Assembly: GCA_016712535.1 (NCBI GenBank)
Contig: JADJQW010000003.1
Span: 927,756 to 991,755, forward strand
Direction: 5' to 3'
Source of the DNA: Flavobacteriales bacterium
GTDB taxonomy: Bacteria; Bacteroidota; Bacteroidia; Flavobacteriales_F; PHOS-HE28
DNA length: 64,000 bases
Shown here: in pieces, positions 35,044 through 43,271 of the stretch
Numbering within the stretch: position 1 is the stretch's first letter
How the letters are laid out: each line of letters begins with the position of its first letter
Notes under the pieces: generated by a model
Seen by the model: only the letters and a program-made list of their open reading frames with translations
Told to the model about the DNA's origin: nothing
Databases searched by the model: none
Made by a program: the position numbers and the translations under genes

Positions 35044-36759
35044 ATGCGGATCGCGCTAGTCCAATTGACATGGTTGCTGTCTTTCAGCTTGAACGGCCAA
35101 TGGGCATTCGAAGGTGACAGCACCGTCACCTGGGAGCAGGCCATCGCGCGCTACCGCGAATTGGATCGCCAGCACAGCGGCGCGCAGCTCTTCGAGATCG
35201 GCGAGGATGACGACGGCTCACCGCTTCATCTATTCGTGATCAGCGACGGCAGCGGTTTCACGCCCGATAGCATGCGTGCCGCAGGGAAGGGCGTCCTATG
35301 GATCACCAACGGCATCCATCCCGGTGAGCCCGATGGGATCGATGCGAGCCTGATGCTGGCCCAGGCCCTGCTCGAGAGCGACCAGTACATGGGACTGCTC
35401 GCGAAGACCGCGGTCTGCATCGTGCCGGTGCACAACGTGAGCGGAGCGAAGCAGCGCAGCGCCACCAGCCGGGCCAACCAGAACGGGCCGGCCGAATACG
35501 GCTTCCGCGGCAATGCGCGCAACCTCGACCTCAACCGCGACTTCATGAAGATGGATTCGCGCAACACATGGTCCTTGGTGGAAGCGCTCAGCATCATGGA
35601 CCCCGATGTGTACTTCGAGACGCACGTGAGCAACGGCGCCGATCACCAGTACGTGATGGAGCTGCTCACCACGCAGAAGGACAAGCTCAACGGCGGTCTC
35701 AGCTACTTCATGACGCGGACCATGATCCCTGAGCTGCACGCCTGGATGGAGCGCAGGGGCATGCTGATGTGTCCCTACTTCGAGGCGCGCGGCGACATCC
35801 CCGAGGATGGCCTCTATGGATTCAGTGATGGCGCGCGCTACAGCTCCGGCTATAATGCGCTCTTCGACCGCATCGGCATCCTCAGCGAGAGCCACATGCT
35901 CAAGCCGTACGCCGATCGCGTGAATGCCACCTTCCAGTTGATGCTTGCGACGCTTGCCGTGATGGATGAGCATGGCGATGAATTGCTCACGCGCAGGAGC
36001 GAGGCCAAGCGCTTCACCGCGAGCATGACAGAGCTCGGCATGAATTGGCGCCTGGACACCACTGCGTGGGCCACGTTGCCTTGGAAGGGCTGGAATGCAG
36101 AGCGTGTCGCGAGTGATGTGACCGGGCTGCCGCGCACACGATACGACCGCACCAAGCCCACCGAAACGATGGTGCCTTGGAATGATTCGTACGCTGCCGC
36201 GCTGGTGAAGCGCAAGCCCAAGGCCTACATCGTGCCCGCCTCGTGGCACGAAGCGGTCGTGAGGCTGCAGGCGAATGGCGTCCGGATGCGTGCGCTGGCG
36301 CGCGACACGGTGCTTGTCATAGATCAGGACAGCATCGGTGATATGAGCACCTCGCGCTCGCCCTATGAGGGCCATTACCTCCACAGCGAGAGCCGTACGA
36401 GCACCAAGAGCATGGGCATGAAGGTCGCGACGGGCAGCTGGTTCATTCCGATGGGATATGCCACGGATCGCTACGTGATGGAGGCGCTCGAGCCCGAAGG
36501 CGAGGACAGCTTCTTCGCCTGGGGCTTCTTCGACAGCGTGCTGCAGCAGAAAGAGTGGTTCAGCGATTATGTCTTCGAGGACTTGGCCGCGGATTGGCTC
36601 AAGAAGAACCCGGAGGTGAGGAAGGCGCTCGATGCCAAGCGTGCGGCTGATCCCGCGTTCGCCATGGACGCGTTCGCGCAGCTTTACTTCGTTTACAAGC
36701 GTTCTCCGTGGCTCGAGCCGGGCTTCAGGAAGTATCCGGTGCTGCGGGTGCCGAATTGA
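35044..36759 (+). CDS. M14-family zinc carboxypeptidase
   Basis: 571 aa with a signal peptide (about 1-20). Zinc ligands: His 92 and Glu 95 in 'GIHPGEPDG' and His 194 in 'FETHVSNGA'. 'NLDLNRDFMKM' provides the substrate-binding Asn-Arg. The C-terminal half (about 300-570) is an unassigned extension, including 'EGHYLHSESRTSTKSMGMKV' and 'FVYKRSPWLEPGFRKYP', shared with large Bacteroidota M14 proteins. Probably a secreted peptidase; substrate unknown. Confidence 0.85.
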   Translation: MRIALVQLTWLLSFSLNGQWAFEGDSTVTWEQAIARYRELDRQHSGAQLFEIGEDDDGSPLHLFVISDGSGFTPDSMRAAGKGVLWITNGIHPGEPDGIDASLMLAQALLESDQYMGLLAKTAVCIVPVHNVSGAKQRSATSRANQNGPAEYGFRGNARNLDLNRDFMKMDSRNTWSLVEALSIMDPDVYFETHVSNGADHQYVMELLTTQKDKLNGGLSYFMTRTMIPELHAWMERRGMLMCPYFEARGDIPEDGLYGFSDGARYSSGYNALFDRIGILSESHMLKPYADRVNATFQLMLATLAVMDEHGDELLTRRSEAKRFTASMTELGMNWRLDTTAWATLPWKGWNAERVASDVTGLPRTRYDRTKPTETMVPWNDSYAAALVKRKPKAYIVPASWHEAVVRLQANGVRMRALARDTVLVIDQDSIGDMSTSRSPYEGHYLHSESRTSTKSMGMKVATGSWFIPMGYATDRYVMEALEPEGEDSFFAWGFFDSVLQQKEWFSDYVFEDLAADWLKKNPEVRKALDAKRAADPAFAMDAFAQLYFVYKRSPWLEPGFRKYPVLRVPN

Positions 36760-36817
36760 ATCGCGCTCAGCCGCATCCGGTTTTCCGGCTAGATTCGTGG
36801 AGCCCAATCCACTCGCC

Positions 36818-37864
36818 ATGAAGCTCACTCCGATTGCGATCGTGACCTGCTTGCTAGGCATCCCGGCGCTCAGCTCGGCCCAATGCGTTCCAGCAACCAG
36901 TACGATCCAGAGCATGACGCTCACCGCCACGCCGCAGACCGAGAACCGGTCAGGACTTGCATTCAACCCGTTGCTTGGACTTTACTACAGTGTGAACGCA
37001 GGCAGTGCGGGCTATCCCATAGACACCTACGATGAAGCCGGGACCCTTGTGAGCACGGTGACCTCCGGCTTCGACTACCGCGGCGCTTGGTGGGACCCGA
37101 TCGGGCAGCGCTTGCTCGGCAACGGCTATAACAACCTTGGCATCTTCGAGCAGGACCTCGACCCGGTCACTGGTTTTCCTCTCGGGGCGGGGACTGTTGT
37201 GCTCGCTTCCAGCCAGCCGGACGCGCAATCCATCGGTGACCTGGATCCCGATGCCAGCGAGATCATCTACTTCTTCAATGGCTCCATCCATCGCTTCGAT
37301 GCCGCTACGCACGCGGCGCTCGGCACCACGGCGATCACTGGGCTTCCTGTTTCGCTAGCCAGCATCAATTCGAATACGGTCATGTACATCGGCTGCATTG
37401 GATACGAGTACGGTCTGTACGATTACGCCAATCGCCGGGTGCTGTACGTGAACAAAGCAACCGGTGCATATAGCGGCAGCACGCAGTTGCCGGCGAATGC
37501 GCCCGCGCGTTCCTCCTTCGGCTTGTCTTATGCCAACGGGAAGGTGTGGCTCTTCGAGCAGGGTGCTTGGCTCGGCTACGACCTCGGATTCTCTGTGGGC
37601 ATTGGCGACGCGGCGACCCAGGGCTCGTTGCAGCTGTGGCCGAACCCTGCAGCCGGGTCGATCGCCATCGCAGCGGATGATGGGCGGCCGATAGCCGCCG
37701 TTAGGATCACGGACCTGGCTGGGCGTGTGGTGCTCAATGCGGCATCTGCACGATCAAGCGGCCCCTGCTCGCTGGATGTAAGCGCTCTGCCTAACGGCAA
37801 TTACCTGGTGCATGCCACAGTGACCCGTGCTGATCGCGTGTTGCCTCTGGTGATCTTGCGTTGA
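36818..37864 (+). CDS. secreted protein with T9SS sorting domain
   Basis: 348 aa from the ATG opening 'MKLTPIAIVTCLLGIPALSS', a signal peptide. The middle is beta-rich and propeller-like ('LAFNPLLGLYYSVNAGSAGY', 'GDLDPDASEIIYFFNGSIHR'). A Por domain starts at 'SLQLWPNPAAGSIAIAADDG' and ends 'LPLVILR'. Codons upstream of 36818 overlap the M14 gene in another frame and are rejected. No enzymatic motif is seen. Confidence 0.75.
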   Translation: MKLTPIAIVTCLLGIPALSSAQCVPATSTIQSMTLTATPQTENRSGLAFNPLLGLYYSVNAGSAGYPIDTYDEAGTLVSTVTSGFDYRGAWWDPIGQRLLGNGYNNLGIFEQDLDPVTGFPLGAGTVVLASSQPDAQSIGDLDPDASEIIYFFNGSIHRFDAATHAALGTTAITGLPVSLASINSNTVMYIGCIGYEYGLYDYANRRVLYVNKATGAYSGSTQLPANAPARSSFGLSYANGKVWLFEQGAWLGYDLGFSVGIGDAATQGSLQLWPNPAAGSIAIAADDGRPIAAVRITDLAGRVVLNAASARSSGPCSLDVSALPNGNYLVHATVTRADRVLPLVILR

Positions 37865-37871
37865 TCAGCGG

Positions 37872-39404
37872 TCACTTGATGAACATGCTCGCGCCGGGGC
37901 CGATTGGCAGTTCGAGCAGCACCCAGATCACGAGCAGCGCGCTCCATCCGATCAGGAACACGATGGAGTAGGGGAGCATGGTGCTGATCACCGTGCCGAT
38001 GCCCGCCTTCTTATCGTAGCGCGCGATGAAGGCCACGATGAGCGCGAAGTAGCTCATCATGGGGCTGATGATATTCGTGACGCTGTCGCCCACGCGATAG
38101 GCCATCTGCGTGAACTCCGGCGAATAGCCAAGCAGCATGAACATGGGAATGAACACCGGTGCCATGATGGCCCACTTCGCGCTGGCGCTGCCCATGATCA
38201 GGTTGATGGCTGCGCTGATGAGCACGAAGCAGAGCATGAGCGGGATGGGGCCGAGGTCCGCGGCTTTGAGCACATCCGCGCCCTTGATGGCGAGGATCAG
38301 GCCCAGCCGTGTCTCGTTGAAATAGGCCACGAACTGCGCCGCGAAGAAGACGAGCACGATGTAACTGCCAAGGGTCTCCATGCTCTTGGCCATTCCCTTC
38401 ATCACATCGTTGTCGCTCTTGAAGGTGCCCGCGCCGATTCCATACGCGATGCCCGCCAGTGATGCGCTCAGGAAGATCAGCGCCACGATGCCGCTCATGA
38501 AGGGCGAGTGGAGGATCTCGCCGGTCTTGGGGTCGCGCAGGAATCCGTTCTCGGGAATCAACCCCCAAAGGATGATCCCTACAACAACGAGCACGGTGAG
38601 CATCGCGTACAGCATGCCCTTGCGCTCCTGCGGCGTGGCGTTGCGGATCTCCTCAGGCTTCTCATCGCCCGAGTAATCGCCCAAGCGCGGTACCACGATC
38701 CGCTCGGTGACCCACGTGCCCAAGCCTGCGATGAGGAAGGTGCTAACCGCCATGAAGTAATAGTTGCAAGCGGGATTCACCAGGTAGTCCGGTCTGATGA
38801 TCCTTGCCGCTTCCTGGCTCAGGCCAGCGAGCAATGGGTCAATGGTGCCCAGGAGCAGGTTGGCGCTATAGCCGCCGCTCACGCCCGCGAATGCCGCAGC
38901 AAGTCCAGCCAGCGGATGTCGGCCTGCGGCGAGGAAGATCACGGCTGCGAGGGGCACGAGCAGCACATAGCCCACCTCGCTCGCAGCGTTGCTCATCACG
39001 CCGGCGAAGACGATCACGAAGGTGAGCAGTCGCTTGGGAGAGGCCAGCACGACGGCGCGCAGCACTGCACCAATGAGCCCGCTGCCCTCGGCGATGCCGA
39101 TGCCCAAAAGGGCCACCAGCACTGTGCCCAGCGGCGCGAAGCCGGTGAAGTTCACCACCATCTTGGTGAGGATGAAGTGAAGCCCCTCGGCGCTGAGCAA
39201 GTTCTTCGGCGTCACAGGCTCGCCAGTCGCTGGGTGAATGGCGCTCATGCCGCTCAGGTCGGCGATCCAGCTGATGAGCACCACCACGAGCGCGAGTATG
39301 GCAAAGAGCGTGGCCGGGTGCGGCAGTGCGTTGCCAGCTCGCTCGATGATGGCTAGGAAACGGTCTACACCGCTGCGCTTCTTGGTTGTGGTGGCTTCGC
39401 TCAT
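37872..39404 (-). CDS. AbgT-family transporter
   Basis: 510 aa with about 12 membrane segments. 'ERAGNALPHPATLFAILALV', 'ASEVGYVLLVPLAAVIFLAA', 'GGYSANLLLGTIDPLLAGLS', and the C-terminal 'LGYSPEFTQMAYRVGDSVTN' are AbgT signatures. E. coli AbgT imports p-aminobenzoyl-glutamate; other family members are drug exporters, so direction and substrate cannot be read from sequence alone. Confidence 0.9.
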   Translation of the reverse strand: MSEATTTKKRSGVDRFLAIIERAGNALPHPATLFAILALVVVLISWIADLSGMSAIHPATGEPVTPKNLLSAEGLHFILTKMVVNFTGFAPLGTVLVALLGIGIAEGSGLIGAVLRAVVLASPKRLLTFVIVFAGVMSNAASEVGYVLLVPLAAVIFLAAGRHPLAGLAAAFAGVSGGYSANLLLGTIDPLLAGLSQEAARIIRPDYLVNPACNYYFMAVSTFLIAGLGTWVTERIVVPRLGDYSGDEKPEEIRNATPQERKGMLYAMLTVLVVVGIILWGLIPENGFLRDPKTGEILHSPFMSGIVALIFLSASLAGIAYGIGAGTFKSDNDVMKGMAKSMETLGSYIVLVFFAAQFVAYFNETRLGLILAIKGADVLKAADLGPIPLMLCFVLISAAINLIMGSASAKWAIMAPVFIPMFMLLGYSPEFTQMAYRVGDSVTNIISPMMSYFALIVAFIARYDKKAGIGTVISTMLPYSIVFLIGWSALLVIWVLLELPIGPGASMFIK

Positions 39405-39469
39405 GGCCGACGAAGAAAGCGCTTGGCGCGATCGGGACGCGCCTCCGCGGGCAACTTCCGAACTGATGA

Positions 39470-41578
39470 TCAGTGTTTGGTGAAGCGCGCAGCGCCAAGA
39501 TCCGTGCGCAGCACATATGCCCCGGGCGAGAGCCCGCTCACATCAGCGATGAAGCCGGTTTCATGCCAGTCGATGGGCACATGCACCATCCGGCCATCCG
39601 GCCCGAAGCACATTGCGACACGGGCGGCGCCCTTTGGGAAGCAGGCCTGCAACGCATCCTGGACCGGATTGGGTGCGAGCCGGATGCGGTCCTGCTCCGC
39701 TGCGCCAATGCCCGTGCTGAAGTCCACAATGTGCGTCACCGTGTTGGTGATGATCGGTGGATTGGAATCGAAGTAGATGCCCGCGGTGTTCTCCAGTTCA
39801 TCACCGACCAGGATGTCGTCGTTCGGCTTCAGCCTGAAGCGGATGAAACCTTGGCTGCCCAACAGGTCCGCAGTGCTGTCCGGCAGCAGGATGTCCTCGA
39901 AGGTGAAGACAAGCTCGCGCCCTTCACCGAAGGAAGGCGCGTAGGCATGCGAGGCCCCCAGCACCTGCAGGCTGAAGAGATCCAGGTCGATATCGATCTC
40001 GTCGCGGATCTGCACGGTGAAGGCCGTATCGGTGCCGGTATTCTGGAAGCGGACCGTGTAGTCGATCCATTCATCCTGATCCAGGAAGTACTGGCTCCCG
40101 CTGAGCGCGCTGCTCGTCTCGCCTTGCTTGTCATTGGGGTCGTAGCTGCCCGTGATGACGCGCAGTCCGGTGGCCGCATTGTTCGCGGTGTTCGGCTCAG
40201 AGATGGTGTTGCTCACGGTGGCCGTGTAGCTCAACACCGTGCCCAGCAAATTGATGTTCGCGGGCACATCCGCGGTGAGGGTTCGTGTGACCATGGTGTA
40301 AGGCGGAATGACGCCGACGTTCCATTGGCCACTGGCCGGGGCGGGATTCAGCAGCAATTGATCAAACGCCAGATCGATGGTGACATCGCCGCTCGGGTAG
40401 GCGGAGTTGTTGAGCACGTTCACCCAAGCGCTTGTCGGGAAGCCGGGGCGCGCTGCGCTCGAATGCATGCTCACCACCAGGTCATGCGGCGCATTGCTCA
40501 GGTTGGCGAAGTCCACTACCGCCTGCGGGTTTCCCGCATCCAAGGTGAAGGGCTGCGGATCGGCGACCGGGCAGAGCTGGGTCTCATTGACCAAGGCTTG
40601 GCCTATGGTGAAGTTGCCGAAGAGCAGACCGGTGGTGTAGTTGCCTTCCCAATCCGTGATCGCGTAGCTGGGGCCCGGATTCACCTCCAGCACCTTGTTC
40701 GGGATGGCCAGGTCGAAGCCATTGAAGGAGCAATCCTGATCGGCATCGTGGTAAGCACGGCCGCTCACCCCGCCACAGGGCGAGTTGATCTGAGGCACGG
40801 TTCCTGAATAGGCATTCGAGCAAAGCGGTGTTCCGCCGCCACCCTGGATCATCGAGACCAGATCGTAAGCGCCGGCTGGCATCCCGGTGATGGTATATGG
40901 CACATTCCACGCTGGAAAATGGATCTGATCGTAACCTCCGCCGATGCGCGTCACCTGCATCACGCTCGCCGCCGGGCCATCCATCAGTACCGTCATGCTG
41001 CCGTTGCTCTGGCTCTCGCAGGCCGGGGTGCTGCCCTGCACCGTGATCCCAGCAGGGTCCACGGCCATCACAGCGCCCAGCAGGTCGATGGTGCCTGGGC
41101 AGCCATTCGCATCCGTGATCGAGATCGGCATCGGAAAGCCCGCACAAATGCCCATGATGGTGATCTGGAATCCGCCATCGATCACATTCGGTGGATAGTT
41201 GTACGGAAAGGTGCCGCCAGCCGGGACATCGCTGATTGCAATGCCGGTGCAGGCCCCTTGGCAATCGGGCTGCAACTGCGATGGAAATCCTGTGGGCGCG
41301 AGCTCGAATACGGCGAGCACCGTTACGGTGCCCTGTGCCGTGCCCGCCAGCGCATCCGTCACCGTAACGGTGTAGTCCCCAGGGGCCAGGTTGTTGATGC
41401 TCGAGGTCGTCTCGCCGGTGCTCCAGCTGTAGGTATAAGGTGGCAGGCCGCCTTCAGGCTGGGCGTGCGCAGACCCATTGTTGAGCCCGCAGCGTGCGGG
41501 TGAGACATACATGTTGACCGTAACGGCCTGACCGGCGGTCGCAATCATGATTGCAGCGAGCGTAAGGGTCGATCTCAT
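39470..41578 (-). CDS. large secreted protein with SprB repeat, DUF7619-like region and T9SS sorting domain
   Basis: 702 aa with a signal peptide (about 1-20). An SprB-type repeat sits at about 25-90 ('GGLPPYTYSWSTGETTSSIN', 'PGDYTVTVTDA'). The C-terminal half contains conserved 'AATGLRVITGSYDPNDKQGE', 'YFLDQDEWIDYTVRFQNTGT', 'IYFDSNPPIITNTVTH', typical of Bacteroidota surface proteins, then a short Por domain ('IRLAPNPVQDALQACFPKG') ending 'RFTKH'. Predicted surface adhesin or structural protein. Confidence 0.85.
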   Translation of the reverse strand: MRSTLTLAAIMIATAGQAVTVNMYVSPARCGLNNGSAHAQPEGGLPPYTYSWSTGETTSSINNLAPGDYTVTVTDALAGTAQGTVTVLAVFELAPTGFPSQLQPDCQGACTGIAISDVPAGGTFPYNYPPNVIDGGFQITIMGICAGFPMPISITDANGCPGTIDLLGAVMAVDPAGITVQGSTPACESQSNGSMTVLMDGPAASVMQVTRIGGGYDQIHFPAWNVPYTITGMPAGAYDLVSMIQGGGGTPLCSNAYSGTVPQINSPCGGVSGRAYHDADQDCSFNGFDLAIPNKVLEVNPGPSYAITDWEGNYTTGLLFGNFTIGQALVNETQLCPVADPQPFTLDAGNPQAVVDFANLSNAPHDLVVSMHSSAARPGFPTSAWVNVLNNSAYPSGDVTIDLAFDQLLLNPAPASGQWNVGVIPPYTMVTRTLTADVPANINLLGTVLSYTATVSNTISEPNTANNAATGLRVITGSYDPNDKQGETSSALSGSQYFLDQDEWIDYTVRFQNTGTDTAFTVQIRDEIDIDLDLFSLQVLGASHAYAPSFGEGRELVFTFEDILLPDSTADLLGSQGFIRFRLKPNDDILVGDELENTAGIYFDSNPPIITNTVTHIVDFSTGIGAAEQDRIRLAPNPVQDALQACFPKGAARVAMCFGPDGRMVHVPIDWHETGFIADVSGLSPGAYVLRTDLGAARFTKH

Positions 41579-41604
41579 GGGTCGGCGATTGGCGGAAGGA
41601 CGTA

Positions 41605-42606
41605 ATGGAACGGAAAGGTTGTCCGAATATCGGTTATTCCCTTCAGCGTCCGACGATCAGCCGCCTCTACTTTCGCCCCATCGACCGCGACCTCACATAC
41701 GCCGCCATCGACATCGGGTCAAACGCCGTGCGATTGCTGGTGGCCGAAGTGATCGAGCGCGACGATCACCCGGTGATCAAGAAGCAGACGCTGGTGCGTG
41801 TCCCGATCCGTTTGGGCGAGGACGTGTTCGACCAGGGCGCGATCACCGTGGCCAAGCAGGATTACCTGATCAAATCGCTAAAAGCCTTCCGTCTGCTCAC
41901 CGAGGTCTACGGCGTGGGCTACCTGCGCTGTTGCGCCACCAGCGCGATGCGCGAAGCCGAGAATCGCGACCAGGTGCTCGCCCGCGTTGAAATGGAGAGC
42001 GGTGTTCACATCGAGACGATATCGGGCAAGGTGGAGGCCGACCTCATCACCAACACCTTCTGGACGCAGGACCTGTTGAAGGACAGGCCCTACCTGTACA
42101 TTGATGTGGGCGGCGGCAGCACCGAGCTTACGTGGCTCGAGAACGGCAAGCGCACCAAGAGCGCCAGTTTCAAGATCGGCACCGTGCGAACCCTCAAGAA
42201 CAAGGTGCCGCTGAGTGCATGGGTGGAGATGCAGGGCTTCCTTGAAGAACTCCGCGTGCAGCACGGAACCCTGATGGCGGTGGGAACCGGCGGCAACATC
42301 AACCGAATCTTCAAGGAGAATGGCAATGCGTTCGGAGAGCCTTTGGCCAAGAGCGACATCCAGAACCAGCGCGACCGCATCGCCTCGCACACCTTCGAGG
42401 ACCGCGTGAAGCTGCTGCGGCTCCGTCCCGACCGCGCCGATGTGATCATACCCGCCGCCGACATCTTCCTGCGCGTGATGGATTTCGCCGATGTGGAGGA
42501 GGTCTTCGTGCCGAAGGTGGGCCTCGCCGATGGCATCATCTACGACCTGTACATGAAGCAATACGGCCGCGTGAAATACCCTCTGAACGAGCCTGTGGTG
42601 GCCTAG
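41605..42606 (+). CDS. exopolyphosphatase / Ppx-GppA family phosphatase
   Basis: 333 aa. ASKHA fold: 'AAIDIGSNAVRLLVAEV' (phosphate 1 loop), 'YIDVGGGSTELTWLENG' (phosphate 2 loop with catalytic-type Glu), 'MAVGTGGNI' (adenosine-like loop) and 'ADVIIPAADIFLRVM'. It cleaves polyphosphate or pppGpp. It is short and lacks the C-terminal HD domain, like the Bacteroidota/Aquifex Ppx1 type. The N-terminus carries about 30 residues before the core; a promoter-like TACTTTCG inside that stretch leaves the true start uncertain. Confidence 0.85.
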   Translation: MERKGCPNIGYSLQRPTISRLYFRPIDRDLTYAAIDIGSNAVRLLVAEVIERDDHPVIKKQTLVRVPIRLGEDVFDQGAITVAKQDYLIKSLKAFRLLTEVYGVGYLRCCATSAMREAENRDQVLARVEMESGVHIETISGKVEADLITNTFWTQDLLKDRPYLYIDVGGGSTELTWLENGKRTKSASFKIGTVRTLKNKVPLSAWVEMQGFLEELRVQHGTLMAVGTGGNINRIFKENGNAFGEPLAKSDIQNQRDRIASHTFEDRVKLLRLRPDRADVIIPAADIFLRVMDFADVEEVFVPKVGLADGIIYDLYMKQYGRVKYPLNEPVVA

Positions 42607-42709
42607 AATGTCCGCGTGCCCACGCCGGAGCGCCGTTGCGCAGGCACCCGAAGCCTTGTTGAAGCAAGGCCCAGTGCAAGGATCGGGCAGAGGTGAAGAG
42701 CCAGCCTTC

Positions 42710-42742
42710 GCACGGCCAATTGGCTTGCGCCAAAGGCCGTGC
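42710..42742. terminator. long hairpin between Ppx/GppA and ssrA
   Basis: GCACGGCC-AA-TTGGC, loop TTGC, GCCAA-A-GGCCGTGC: 13 pairs with a small internal loop. It could end transcription of the Ppx gene or of the oppositely oriented tmRNA. No T-run is present on either side, so mechanism is uncertain. Confidence 0.5.
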
Positions 42743-42756
42743 TTCGGCGAGGCGAA

Positions 42757-42776
42757 CCTGCCTGCCGGCAGGCAGG
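42757..42776. repeat. 20-bp perfect palindrome directly after the tmRNA 3' end
   Basis: CCTGCCTGCCGGCAGGCAGG, perfectly self-complementary, starting two bases beyond the tmRNA discriminator base. It may be a member of a dispersed palindromic (REP-like) family. Confidence 0.7.
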
Positions 42777-42778
42777 GG

Positions 42779-43173
42779 TGGAGCCGGAGGGAATCGAACC
42801 CTCGTCCAAACGACCGTGGAATGAGCTTTCTACACGCTTAGCCGCTTCATTGGTTTTCGATCCGCCGCTGGAGAAGGGCACCCCACGATGGACTTAGGTC
42901 CTGTTTCTCGCCCGCGCTACGGACCACCGCGCGAGCCAGTTCCCCATGATGACACCTCGGATCCGGGAAGGAGGAGAACGGGCCTCCCCGAGAGGTACTC
43001 GTCCACGCTACTGTTATTCACGTGGATTAAGCCTCATAGCCTTGGGCTATTAAGCAGCGAGAGCGTAGTCTACTTCGCCAGTTATGGCTTCGTGGCACTG
43101 GGATACGGGCCGCACCACACGCCCGGCATGCTTACACACCCCATGATGCCGCTGTCGAAACCAGATCGGCCCC
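42779..43173 (-). ncRNA. ssrA: transfer-messenger RNA (one-piece tmRNA)
   Basis: 395 nt on the minus strand. The 5' end GGGGCCG pairs with CGGCTCC at the 3' end (one G-U), followed by discriminator A; CCA is not encoded. 'TCTGGTTTCGACAGCGGCA' near the 5' end and the T arm with GGTTCGATTCC near the 3' end are diagnostic. The resume frame GGC-GAA-GTA-GAC-TAC-GCT-CTC (20-base limit respected by hyphenation) -GCT-GCT-TAA encodes the tag GEVDYALAA. It rescues stalled ribosomes together with SmpB, whose gene is not in this window. Confidence 0.95.
43050..43079 (-). other. tmRNA proteolysis-tag reading frame (GEVDYALAA, stop)
   Basis: Internal tag frame of ssrA. The ending YALAA matches the usual ClpXP-recognised degron; the GE-VD part replaces the common GE-NN. 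Confidence 0.85.
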
Positions 43174-43251
43174 AGGATTTCCAAAGAACCCCGCAAAGGT
43201 AGCCGGTGCGAGCGGGGATTCGTTCTGGGTCTTGTTGCTCACGCGTTCGGC

Positions 43252-43259
43252 TAAGTTTG
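43252..43259 (+). promoter_or_regulatory. -7 element (TAAGTTTG) upstream of the saccharopine-dehydrogenase-like gene
   Basis: Exact TAnnTTTG, 12 bases before the chosen ATG, with TTG at 43232-43234 spaced 17 bases upstream. It lies inside a longer in-frame extension, which argues for the ATG at 43272. Confidence 0.55.
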
Positions 43260-43271
43260 CCGCCGCCTGCA

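Noticed and set aside
35296..36966. 556-codon minus-strand open frame opposite the M14 peptidase
   Set aside because: High-GC antisense shadow: it is His/Arg/Ala-rich with no domain, while the plus-strand frame carries intact zinc ligands and a signal peptide.
39473..40807. 444-codon plus-strand frame opposite the SprB-repeat protein
   Set aside because: Shadow; the minus-strand product has a signal peptide, SprB repeat and sorting domain.
42779..42830. tRNA-like T arm and acceptor sequence
   Set aside because: It is the 3' part of tmRNA; there is no anticodon arm and the 5' half lies about 340 bp away.
42600..42840. Small plus-strand frames over the palindrome and ssrA
   Set aside because: They overlap a structural RNA and a palindrome and resemble no protein.
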